Shown: positions 1-6,124 of the stretch, one piece after another
Layout of the letters: every line of letters begins with the position of its first letter
Numbering within the stretch: the stretch's first letter is position 1
Assembly (NCBI GenBank): GCA_022564695.1
Contig: JADFKX010000024.1
Coordinates: 1-17,275 of the forward strand
DNA: 17,275 nt
Direction: 5' to 3'
Origin: Chloroflexota bacterium
GTDB taxonomy: Bacteria > Chloroflexota > Dehalococcoidia > SM23-28-2 > RBG-16-64-32
The notes under the pieces: model-generated
What the model was told of the DNA's origin: nothing
What the model saw: the letters and a program-made list of their open reading frames with translations, nothing else
Database searches by the model: none
Translations under genes and position numbers: made by a program

Positions 1-2
1 GA

Positions 3-305
3 AGGGCCCACCTCGGCCTCATCCTCGCCACCATCCCCGAGGCTAGACAGGCCCTCCTCCACCTCGCCGCCCGCCACCGCCTCAAGCAGCGCAAAGCGGA
101 GCAGGTCGCCGTCCTCCTCCTGAACGCTATGATGGAACGCGCCCGCTCAACGGCCGAACGTCAAACCATCAATAAAAACGAAGCCTCGGAACCCGCCTTA
201 CAGATTCACCGAGCGACCGAAAAAATAATACCCCACGCCGAACCATCAAACCGCAGACACAACCGTCAGCGGACGATCAAAAGCCAGATACGGAACTCCC
301 CTTGA
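3..305 (+). CDS. Partial hypothetical protein (C-terminal end)
   Basis: The reading frame is open from the left edge of the window to a TGA at 303-305, about 100 codons. The first half (RAHLGLILATIPEARQALL, then a stretch rich in Leu, Ala, Arg and His, then LKQRKAEQ) looks helical. The second half is basic, polar and low in complexity (RRHNRQRTIKSQ). I do not recognise a family. The true start lies outside the window. The last codons run into the 12-bp inverted repeat at 269-334, so the natural C-terminus may be lost and the TGA may be an accidental stop beyond a recombination junction. It could be the tail of a mobile-element or phage-type protein, but nothing in the sequence proves that. 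Confidence 0.3.
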   Translation, partial: RAHLGLILATIPEARQALLHLAARHRLKQRKAEQVAVLLLNAMMERARSTAERQTINKNEASEPALQIHRATEKIIPHAEPSNRRHNRQRTIKSQIRNSP

Positions 306-334
306 TCGAACGTCGAAAACCCTTGATCGTCCGC
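269..334. repeat. 12-bp perfect inverted repeat, 42-nt spacer
   Basis: GCGGACGATCAA at 269-280 is the exact reverse complement of TTGATCGTCCGC at 323-334. A third copy of the TTGATCG half lies in the spacer at 302-308. The structure sits about 80 bp from the point where the MMPL remnant loses homology (about 415). This suggests the end of an inserted or rearranged segment. The long loop and missing T-run argue against a transcription terminator. Confidence 0.5.
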
Positions 335-385
335 AGGGCCCTAGGTTCTGGGGGTGCTGGGTTCTCGGCTGCGTCCCGCCGCCCC

Positions 386-1020
386 CTACCCATCCTCCAA
401 CTCGAACGCCCTGTGCAGCGCCAGCACCAACAGCGCCACGGAGATCCCGATGCCCTCGCCGATCAACAGGTCCTTCTCGGCAATCTCGTTGATCTCCACT
501 TCCAGCGTGGCCTCACCCGTGACGAGGACCTGAAAAGAGCCACTCTCGTTGGCCTCATCCACAACCTGGTGGACCTGATCGATCTCCTCCCTGGCGTCTT
601 CCGGTATCACCAGAGGCAGGAAGGTTGTGTGGCGGTCCGCGGAGACCAGCGACTCGTCGCCCGTCAGGTAGTAGTGCGTCCCACCGGCAATCACCTCATC
701 GCCCAGAGCCGTAAAATCGCCGTATAGCTCCTCGACGTAGCCCTGAACGCCGGGTCGTCCACCGTCAGGGTGGTGGAGCGGACGATGGCGATCTCGTCGA
801 TGGTGTTGTTGGATTCCCCCAGTCGCTCGCGCAGCAGGTTATCGGCCTGCACGGATTCTGGGTTGTTCGTGAGGGTCTCTTCCGTCGTCAGCGCGTCTCC
901 CAGCAGCGTGCCCACTAGAACCACCGCTACTACGAGGACCGCCAGCCAGGCACCGATGGTCGTCCACCGATGTCGAGCACTGGCGCGGGCCAGACTCTCT
1001 GCTGACAGATTCAGCTTCAT
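386..1020 (-). pseudogene. MMPL/RND-family transporter, frameshifted and truncated
   Basis: This is the N-terminal fifth to quarter of an MMPL-family membrane transporter (RND superfamily, usually 700-1000 aa). It starts MKLNLSAESLARA, has one transmembrane segment (LAVLVVAVVLVGTLLG), then the extracytoplasmic domain with TNNPESVQADNLL and LTVDDPAF. At about 745 one base is missing: frame 1 reads into a stop at 691, while the next frame continues with GYVEELYGD, then AGGTHYYLTGDESLVSADR. The second frame ends at the start of TM2 (IGISVALLVLAL). Homology stops near 415, and an unrelated tail (HRAFELEDG) runs to a stop at 386. A strong Shine-Dalgarno (AAAGGAGG, 7 nt from ATG) remains. With a frameshift and more than two thirds missing, it cannot make a transporter. 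The frameshift could be a sequencing error; the truncation is less likely to be. Confidence 0.85.
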
Positions 1021-1056
1021 TGTGGGCCTCCTTTGACTTGGGTTTAGTTGTTGATC
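982..1056 (-). repeat. MMPL leader, copy 1 (5' UTR, SD and first 13 codons)
   Basis: About 75 bp here match 2144-2218. Shared parts are an upstream stretch with GATCA and AAACC(C/T)AAGT, the ribosome-binding site AAAGGAGGCCCACA, and codons for MKLNLS(A/T)E(S/N)LARA. Differences are scattered substitutions and a 2-nt indel just upstream of the SD. This copy belongs to the MMPL remnant, where such an N-terminus is expected. Confidence 0.8.
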
Positions 1057-1063
1057 CGCCGCC

Positions 1064-2053
1064 TCACACGGTGATGACGACCTTGCCTATGGCATGGTGT
1101 CCAAGCATGTGGGCGACCGCGTTCCCGGCCTCGCTGAGCGGGTAGACCTTGTCGATGACCACGTTGACGTCGCCGGATTCGAGGAGTGTGGCGAGGGCAT
1201 CCAGGTTCTCGCGGTTCACCACACAGGTGACGAACTGCACATCGGTCGAGCCCCGCCCCATCATGGCCGCCCGCGCCGCCCTCGGCAGGCCCGCGAAAAA
1301 GCCTCCCGTGTTCCCGATGCTGTTTGGAATGAGCATCCCGTTGGGTGTTAGCACCTGAGCCGTCGCGGAGGACGGGTGGTTCATCACGTTGTCGAGGATG
1401 ACGTCGTAGCGCTGCTCGCCGCGGGTGAAGTCCTCCTCCGTGTAGTCGATGACGTGATCCGCGCCGAGGGACCGAACCAACTCGAGGTTCCTGGTGCTGC
1501 ACACGCCGGTGACCTCCGCACCGAGCGCCTTGGCGATCTGCACCGCAAGCGTCCCGACGCCTCCCGACGCGCCGTTGATCAGGACCCGGGTCCCTGGTCC
1601 GACCTTGCCCACGTCGCGGATGGCGATCAGCGCGGTGAGGCCCGACATGACAGATGCTGCAGCCTCCTCGAAGGTGAGTCTGACGGGCTTCTTGATGAGC
1701 TTGGACGCCGGAGCCACAGTGAACTCCGCGAACGTGCCCGGTGTCGCGAGGGTGTCAGCCCACGATGACCCGAACACCTCGTCACCGGGCTGGAGGTCGG
1801 TCACGTTCTTGCCGACGGCCTCCACGACCCCGGCGATATCGGTTCCCCGCACTGGGGTGGGCGGCTTCCGGAGCCCAAATTTCAGTCGAAGGATGTAGGG
1901 GACTCCGGCCACCGTGATCCAGTCCGGGGTGTTCACGCTGGTGGCCCGCACCCGAATCAGAACGTCGTCGTCGCCGACCGATGGTCGGTCGATCTCTTCC
2001 AGCTTGAGCACCCGCTGCGGCGCCCCGTACCTTTCCTGGACAATGGCCTTCAT
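1064..2053 (-). CDS. NAD(P)-dependent zinc-independent MDR oxidoreductase (quinone oxidoreductase-like)
   Basis: This is a 329-aa medium-chain dehydrogenase/reductase of the quinone-oxidoreductase branch. The GroES-like N-terminal domain (MKAIVQERYG, then VRGTDIAGVVEAVG and LQPGDEVFG) is followed by a Rossmann domain with the nucleotide-binding motif GASGGVGTLAVQIAKALGA at about residues 161-179. The structural-zinc cysteine cluster is absent. Such enzymes reduce quinones or enones with NAD(P)H in the cytoplasm; the substrate here is unknown. I chose the ATG at 2053 because GGGGAG lies 6 nt upstream and family members start with MKAI. The frame is open further upstream to an ATG at 2182, which has a perfect SD and a 43-aa extension whose first 13 residues copy the MMPL N-terminus. 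That second start was probably acquired by duplication and may also be used. It is followed 43 bp later by the MMPL remnant on the same strand. Confidence 0.9.
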   Translation of the reverse strand: MKAIVQERYGAPQRVLKLEEIDRPSVGDDDVLIRVRATSVNTPDWITVAGVPYILRLKFGLRKPPTPVRGTDIAGVVEAVGKNVTDLQPGDEVFGSSWADTLATPGTFAEFTVAPASKLIKKPVRLTFEEAAASVMSGLTALIAIRDVGKVGPGTRVLINGASGGVGTLAVQIAKALGAEVTGVCSTRNLELVRSLGADHVIDYTEEDFTRGEQRYDVILDNVMNHPSSATAQVLTPNGMLIPNSIGNTGGFFAGLPRAARAAMMGRGSTDVQFVTCVVNRENLDALATLLESGDVNVVIDKVYPLSEAGNAVAHMLGHHAIGKVVITV

Positions 2054-2143
2054 CGTGCTCCCCTGATCCGGCACCGGCGCCGAGGCCGGCTCGTGGCGCA
2101 TCGCTGATCCCGACCCAGACCGAGTTTTGGGTGAGGGCGATAC

Positions 2144-2218
2144 GGCGCGGGCCAGGTTTTCTGTGGATAGATTCAGCTTCATTGTGGGCCTCCTTTGATA
2201 CTTAGGTTTGGTCTCTGA
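2144..2218 (-). repeat. MMPL leader, copy 2, fused in frame ahead of the oxidoreductase
   Basis: This is the second copy of the 982-1056 leader: the same AAAGGAGGCCCACA ribosome-binding site, then ATG and 13 codons (MKLNLSTENLARA). Homology to MMPL then stops, and a 30-codon Ser/Pro/Arg-rich linker joins in frame to the oxidoreductase ATG at 2053. The likely cause is a duplication, or loss of an upstream MMPL paralogue down to its leader. Confidence 0.8.
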
Positions 2219-2243
2219 TCTGGTGCGTTCACCGCCGACTGTC

Positions 2244-2255
2244 TCAAATCCCCAT
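2244..2255 (-). other. Three-codon mini-ORF (Met-Gly-Ile) behind a strong SD
   Basis: On the minus strand AAGGAGG is followed after 4-5 nt by ATG GGG ATT TGA. It lies between the small conserved gene and the oxidoreductase, about 60 nt before the ATG at 2182. It could be a leader peptide, a remnant ribosome-binding site of a deleted gene, or chance. Nothing else supports translation. Confidence 0.2.
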
Positions 2256-2292
2256 TTTTCCTCCTTATGTCTCTGTCGAATCTCCAGCCGAA

Positions 2293-2559
2293 CTACCCCT
2301 GTTTCGTATTGCTGTGCGGCCCTGCAACTCGCCTCACTGACAGCAACGGCAGGCCAAGGTCACGGATTCGAATGATGACGCCATGCAGCGCGGCCTGGTC
2401 AACGACCGGTCCCACCAGCACAGTGGTGCCATCTTCTTGAAGGTGTATGGCCAGGCCCCCAAGCCAGTCCGACCAGCGGTCGTCGAGGTGCCCCTTCACT
2501 CGAATTCGATAGGTATCGGCCATCGCAAAACCCCAACTGCTCGATTCGGTCGTCGTCAT
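2293..2559 (-). CDS. Small conserved protein (TYRIRVKGHLD type)
   Basis: This is a small soluble protein of 88 aa from the ATG at 2559, or 76 aa from the ATG at 2523. The core reads ADTYRIRVKGHLD, then WSDWLGGLAI, then DGTTVLVGPVVDQAALHG and LGLPLLSVRRV. I recall this pattern in small uncharacterised proteins, often near LuxR or regulatory genes in Chloroflexota and Actinomycetota. It looks like a short alpha/beta domain; no function is known to me. Neither start has a convincing Shine-Dalgarno. The ATG at 2559 lies exactly 6 nt after TAAATT, which fits a leaderless transcript, so I prefer it; homology favours the ATG at 2523 as the conserved N-terminus. It is downstream of the LuxR gene and upstream of the oxidoreductase on the same strand, and may begin their operon. 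Confidence 0.7.
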   Translation of the reverse strand: MTTTESSSWGFAMADTYRIRVKGHLDDRWSDWLGGLAIHLQEDGTTVLVGPVVDQAALHGVIIRIRDLGLPLLSVRRVAGPHSNTKQG

Positions 2560-2565
2560 AGGCAC

Positions 2566-2571
2566 AATTTA
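2566..2571 (-). promoter_or_regulatory. Candidate -10 box, leaderless promoter of small gene
   Basis: TAAATT on the minus strand is followed by exactly 6 nt and then the ATG at 2559. Transcription would start at or next to the A of ATG. No good -35 hexamer is visible 16-18 nt upstream, so activation by a regulator would be needed if this is real. Confidence 0.35.
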
Positions 2572-2612
2572 CGGCTGAGGGATGCCCGTCGAATCAGCCG
2601 AAGGGTGCAGCC

Positions 2613-2634
2613 GGGGGTGTAATTAGGGGGTGTA
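2613..2634 (+). repeat. Direct repeat GGGGGTGTA x2, 13-nt period
   Basis: GGGGGTGTA occurs at 2613-2621 and 2626-2634, with a weaker relative (AAGGGTGCA) at 2601-2609. The repeats lie 42-75 bp upstream of the candidate -10 of the small gene and directly behind the MalT-like regulator gene. MalT is known to bind short G-rich asymmetric boxes, often in direct repeat, so these are plausible operator sites. That link is inference. Confidence 0.4.
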
Positions 2635-2737
2635 GTTGGAGATGCGGGAGGTGAGAGCTAACGAGCGGTATGAGATCAGGAGACGGTGATGTGAGCCGCC
2701 TGGCCTGAGGCAGACGATATGGACCGAGTCGAACCTC

Positions 2738-5326
2738 TTACAGCAGGTTCAGCTCATTTGCCCGCGCAACAGCCTCGGTGCGATGACTGACACCCAGCTT
2801 GCCGTAGGCATTCGCGATGTGACGCTTCACGGTGGACAGACTGATGAAGAGCTGCTCGGCGATCTCCTGGTTCCTCATTCCTGCCGCAACGAGACGCAGG
2901 ATCTCGACCTCTCGTCCCGTTAGCGGCTCGGCCAGGGACAGGGCGCGTTCCAGCGGTTCGAGAGCAGAGGGCAGGTCGTCCTGCGCCTCGTGAGCAAGCG
3001 CCTGCTGCACCAGGATCTCGATCACGCTCCCGGTCCTCCCACCTTCTTCGGCCGCTTTCCGGAGTCGCTCCAATAGGCCCATTGCCTCATCTATGGAGCG
3101 GTCTGCCCGGTCGCTCCTGTAGCGGGCGATTAGCACTCTCGCCAGGGTTACGTGCTCGAACTCGCGAATGTAGCTAAGGTCGTCGTCAACAGACAGGCCC
3201 CGCTCACGCACCCAACCCAGGGCTTCGGTCAACCTACCCTGCGCAACGCGAATCCGTGTCTTCAACGCCGCTATAGGACGCAGATCAGGGACAGGAGTCC
3301 TGTAATACAGGCGCTCTGCCTCGTCAAGCAGGTCGAGAGCGCCGTCCAGGTCTCCCTGGGCCTCCTTTATCTGAGCCAGAGCAGCGCACCGGCGATGCTG
3401 CCAATCCGGCGCCGCAGCGCGCTCGCCCAGCTCCTTGCTTTTCAGCAGGAGCTGTGTAGCGGCCTCCAGATCGTCGTGCTCACGTTGTAGCTCACTTAGC
3501 CCGACGTACATGTCAGCTGTTCCCCGCGGTACAGGCTCGCCCTGTTCCATCGCGAGCTGCAATGACTGCTGATATGTAGCTACCGCCTCGTGCAGGCGAC
3601 CTTGCGCCATCCTTATGTCGGCCAGGATATACGCGCCACTTGTGTTGTGTTGGATGTCGCCGCCCAATTTAAGACTGGCCATGCCATCGGCAAAAATCCC
3701 GTAGGCTGCATCTAAGTCTCCGCTGGTCAAATATGCGAGCGCCAGGAGCGCAGTTGCAACTCCGCGCAAGAGATGGTCTCCCTCGGGCAAGAGTTCGAGT
3801 GCCCGCCGAGCGTATTCCGCGGTGCCGGGCACATCGCCGACAGCCCCGGCACGAGCGGCACGGACAGCGGCGATCATTCCCGGTAGAGACCGAAACTCCT
3901 CTTCATCCACGACTACCATCTCCACCAATGGGGGTTCCTGTTCTTCAGAGGTATCTGAAGTGGTCTCCAGCCATCGTTCAGCGTCTCGCAGACGCGGTTC
4001 AATAGCATCCACCTGGCCGGTGTGGAGCAATACCCAGGCATAAATCCCACTGAGCACGGGCCTGCTTCCGACCAGCGCGTCCGGTAGCGCCTTCAGCCAA
4101 CCAAGCATGGTTTCCTGTCCACCCGTAAACATCATTGGTCGCCCTACCGGCTCCATTAGGCCCGCGGCTCGCTCGAAGTCCTCGCCGGCAAGAGCGTGGC
4201 GGATCGCATCGGCCGGCAGACCGTTGTGCTCGTACCACTCGCTTGCCCGCCGATGCAGGATAGGTACTCGATCGGGCTGCTCCTCCATCGCATGCGCACG
4301 GAGAACGTCTGCAAAGAGGTGGTGATAGCGATACCACTGGCGCTTATCGTCCAGCGGGACGACAAACAGGTTGCCTCGCTCCAGGGCCTCCAACCGCCCT
4401 TTGCCTTCTCCCTGGTCGGTGACGGCATCGCACAGCGGGCCACTCAACCGGTCGAGAATGGAGGTCTGGAGTAAGAAGCTCCGGACACGTTCGGGCTGAC
4501 GCTGCAGCACCTCTTCGACCAGATAGTCCACGATGTACCGGTCATCTCCAGCGAAAGCCTTTATGAACCCGGAAACGTCCTCTCGCCCCCGCATCGAGAG
4601 TGCCGCCAGCTGGAGCCCCGCGATCCAGCCTTCGGTCCGCGTCTCCAGGGCCGCCACATCAGCTGCCGAGAGGTCCAGCCCCATCACCTCGTTGAGGAAA
4701 GCAGCCGCCTCGTCGGGAGCGAAACGCAGGTCGGAGGCCCGTAGCTCAATCGATTCGCCGCGCCCTCGGAGGCGAGCTAGGGGCAAGGGTGGGTCGGAAC
4801 GGCTGGCAATGACAAGGTGCATCTGAGGCGGCAGGTGGTCAAGAAGAAAGGCGATTGCGCTGTGGACAGGCTGGGCATCGACAACATGATAGTCGTCGAG
4901 GATGAGAGCGAAGTCGTCCTCGATCGCATTGATTTCATTGATCAAGGTCGTCAAGACCGACTCAATCGGTGGAGGCTGAGGCGAATGCAGCAGGGAGAGG
5001 GCGTTCCCGCCAACCCCGGACCGCATCGTCTGCAGTGCCGTGATGAAGTAGGCCCAGAAGAGCGCGGGGTCGTTGTCGCTCTGATCGAGTGAGACCCAAC
5101 CTGTGGCCCGTTCGCTGGCCGGGGTAGCTGCAAGCCATTCAGCCAGCAGCGTCGTCTTGCCGAAGCCCGCTGGCGCGGAGACGAGGGTCAGCTTGCGCTC
5201 GATCCCTTGGTCCAACCGTTCGATCAGTCTCGGACGCGATACGAGACCGGGACGCCACTTGGGGATATAGAGCTTGGTCTCGAGTAACGGGCTTGTAGCG
5301 GCCCCCTGTCCTGGCGCATCAACCAT
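2738..5326 (-). CDS. MalT-like ATP-dependent LuxR-family transcriptional regulator
   Basis: This is a large STAND-type regulator of 862 aa that probably couples inducer and ATP binding to DNA binding in the cytoplasm. Domain order: the N-terminal signature LLETKLYIPKWRPGLVSRP (residues 14-32); a P-loop APAGFGKTT (51-59); Walker B LILDDYH (141-147) and a later VIASRSDPPLPLARL; winged-helix and TPR-like helical repeats through about residue 800; and a C-terminal LuxR helix-turn-helix of 61 residues (LTGREVEIL to NELNLL) with ISLSTVKRHI as recognition helix. The segment usually found just before the HTH (GYVRxFVDEG and about 60-80 more residues) is missing: ALSLAEP runs straight into LTGRE near 2923. 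I chose the ATG at 5326 because TATAAT lies exactly 6 nt before it; an in-frame ATG at 5353 lies upstream of that promoter. The target is probably the genes downstream on the same strand. Confidence 0.93.
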   Translation of the reverse strand: MVDAPGQGAATSPLLETKLYIPKWRPGLVSRPRLIERLDQGIERKLTLVSAPAGFGKTTLLAEWLAATPASERATGWVSLDQSDNDPALFWAYFITALQTMRSGVGGNALSLLHSPQPPPIESVLTTLINEINAIEDDFALILDDYHVVDAQPVHSAIAFLLDHLPPQMHLVIASRSDPPLPLARLRGRGESIELRASDLRFAPDEAAAFLNEVMGLDLSAADVAALETRTEGWIAGLQLAALSMRGREDVSGFIKAFAGDDRYIVDYLVEEVLQRQPERVRSFLLQTSILDRLSGPLCDAVTDQGEGKGRLEALERGNLFVVPLDDKRQWYRYHHLFADVLRAHAMEEQPDRVPILHRRASEWYEHNGLPADAIRHALAGEDFERAAGLMEPVGRPMMFTGGQETMLGWLKALPDALVGSRPVLSGIYAWVLLHTGQVDAIEPRLRDAERWLETTSDTSEEQEPPLVEMVVVDEEEFRSLPGMIAAVRAARAGAVGDVPGTAEYARRALELLPEGDHLLRGVATALLALAYLTSGDLDAAYGIFADGMASLKLGGDIQHNTSGAYILADIRMAQGRLHEAVATYQQSLQLAMEQGEPVPRGTADMYVGLSELQREHDDLEAATQLLLKSKELGERAAAPDWQHRRCAALAQIKEAQGDLDGALDLLDEAERLYYRTPVPDLRPIAALKTRIRVAQGRLTEALGWVRERGLSVDDDLSYIREFEHVTLARVLIARYRSDRADRSIDEAMGLLERLRKAAEEGGRTGSVIEILVQQALAHEAQDDLPSALEPLERALSLAEPLTGREVEILRLVAAGMRNQEIAEQLFISLSTVKRHIANAYGKLGVSHRTEAVARANELNLL

Positions 5327-5497
5327 AGGCGAATTATACGCCTGGCCGATCATCAGGCACCGGAGGAGAGTGACGTCTACGCTGGCTGCGGGCCGTAGAG
5401 GGACTCGAAGTGAGGCTAGGAACCCTGGGTTTGCCCAGTCGAGGCCAGACCGCGGACACTAATCTGCCTGGTAACTATACCCTCTAAGCACGTACAG
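5327..5497. other. Intergenic region between the 48-aa gene and the LuxR gene
   Basis: This is 171 bp without a supported gene. It holds the LuxR promoter at its left end and a small hairpin at 5425-5438 (CTGGG-tttg-CCCAG), which lies downstream of the 48-aa gene and could weakly terminate it. No T-run follows. Confidence 0.4.
5328..5342 (-). promoter_or_regulatory. Leaderless promoter of LuxR gene, -10 inside a GGCG/CGCC dyad
   Basis: A consensus TATAAT (minus strand, 5338 to 5333) is followed by TCGCCT and then ATG at 5326, so the transcript would start on the start codon. GGCG and CGCC flank the hexamer symmetrically with 7 nt between them, a possible operator or autoregulatory dyad. The -35 region is poor (GGTGCC at a 17-nt spacing). 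Confidence 0.5.
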
Positions 5498-5644
5498 CTA
5501 CCTGCGTCGGGAGGCCACTAGCCTGCCAACGAGAAGTGGCAGGAAGATCGGGAAGAAGATAAACCACACTGGCGCTCCGAAGAGAAATAGCGCGGCGAAT
5601 GTAATGATAAATGTCACGAATGCGGCCAAGATAGCCAGAAGCAT
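5498..5644 (-). CDS. Small two-helix membrane protein (48 aa)
   Basis: The 48-aa product starts MLLAILAAFVTFIITF and ends GRLVASRRR. Two hydrophobic segments (about residues 2-22 and 26-43) are joined by a GAP turn, with a basic C-terminal tail that the positive-inside rule puts in the cytoplasm. The start at 5644 is supported by GGGAGG, 6 nt upstream, and by an extended -10 promoter (TGCTATAAT) about 25-33 nt before the ATG. A longer in-frame extension to 5728 would begin upstream of that promoter and is unlikely. I know no family; it may be a small membrane-stress or transporter-associated peptide, but that is a guess. It stands alone upstream of the LuxR gene on the same strand. Confidence 0.6.
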   Translation of the reverse strand: MLLAILAAFVTFIITFAALFLFGAPVWFIFFPIFLPLLVGRLVASRRR

Positions 5645-5668
5645 TGCTAGCCTCCCAGCTTTGGAGGC

Positions 5669-5677
5669 ATTATAGCA
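5669..5677 (-). promoter_or_regulatory. Extended -10 promoter (TGCTATAAT) of the 48-aa gene
   Basis: On the minus strand TGC precedes a perfect TATAAT. The expected start near 5662 gives a leader of about 18 nt that contains GGGAGG before the ATG at 5644. Promoter, ribosome-binding site and start codon fit together. No good -35 is visible, which is common for extended -10 promoters. Confidence 0.6.
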
Positions 5678-5746
5678 CTGTGTTTTTACCCCGGTTTCAC
5701 CCCGATTATTGAATCTGAGGCTTAACAATTAGGCCCAACCAGGGTT

Positions 5747-5792
5747 CTTCCCAAGCAGAGGGTCGCGGGTTCGATCCCCGTCTCCCGCTCCA
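5747..5792 (+). pseudogene. tRNA-Gly(CCC) 3' fragment, probable att remnant
   Basis: These 46 nt fold as the 3' part of a class I tRNA: anticodon loop TTCCCAA (5748-5754, anticodon CCC), 3' anticodon stem GCAGA, 5-nt variable loop GGGTC, T-arm GCGGG-TTCGATC-CCCGT (5765-5781), 3' acceptor CTCCCGC, discriminator T and an encoded CCA (5790-5792). The matching 5' half (acceptor GCGGGAG, D-arm, 5' anticodon stem TCTGC) is absent; upstream of 5747 the sequence is unrelated. A break exactly at the anticodon loop is typical of a tRNA 3' end displaced by a site-specific integrative element. The antisense reading GDGDRTRDPLLGK is a well-known spurious protein from such tRNAs. Confidence 0.8.
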
Positions 5793-5898
5793 GATACGAT
5801 TTCTGCCATCGAGAGTCCCAAAATTCCGGTGGTTTTCCAGTAGTCAGATGTTCTCCCCACCTCGGTTCTGTATCTGGCGGGCTGCACCTCTGACTTCA

Positions 5899-6105
5899 CG
5901 TAGATACGAATTCGAGGCCATCTGTGATGCAGGCAGATGGCCTCGCGCTGCTCGCGCACCTGGTTGTACAATTAGCGCCGTGACCAAGCGGACTCGACTA
6001 TTCCAAGCACTCCGCGAGAAGCAACTCAGCGGCAAGTGCGGCAACCATGTTGTCGCCTTCATCCAGGCGGCTATGAACCACCCACCAAAGTATCCGTCAA
6101 ACCCG
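5899..6105 (+). pseudogene. Fragment resembling the Ymh/TIGR02391 family
   Basis: One open frame reads RRYEFEAICDAG, then TKRTRLFQALREKQ, then GNHVVAFIQAAMN and YPSNP. This order resembles the middle of Ymh-type (TIGR02391) proteins, in which a K-[RK]-x-RL-[FY]-x-AL stretch is followed by FI-x-x-AM and a PxRY-like turn. No plausible start is seen, the segment between EAIC and TKR does not fit the family in this frame, and homology stops at about 6105, just before the phosphotransferase ATG. I treat it as a decayed fragment. The family assignment is from memory and tentative; it may simply be non-coding. Confidence 0.3.
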
Positions 6106-6124
6106 GGTCACTCCAGATCGGACG

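Noticed and set aside
302..727. Plus-strand 141-aa ORF starting at TTG
   Set aside because: Antisense to the MMPL remnant, whose homology on the other strand is clear.
1044..1502. Minus-strand 152-aa ORF inside the oxidoreductase
   Set aside because: Shifted-frame shadow of the oxidoreductase, rich in Arg, Gly and His.
5729..5971. Minus-strand 80-aa ORF ending in GDGDRTRDPLLGKNPGWA
   Set aside because: This motif is the antisense of the tRNA-Gly fragment at 5747-5792 and is a known recurrent spurious protein.
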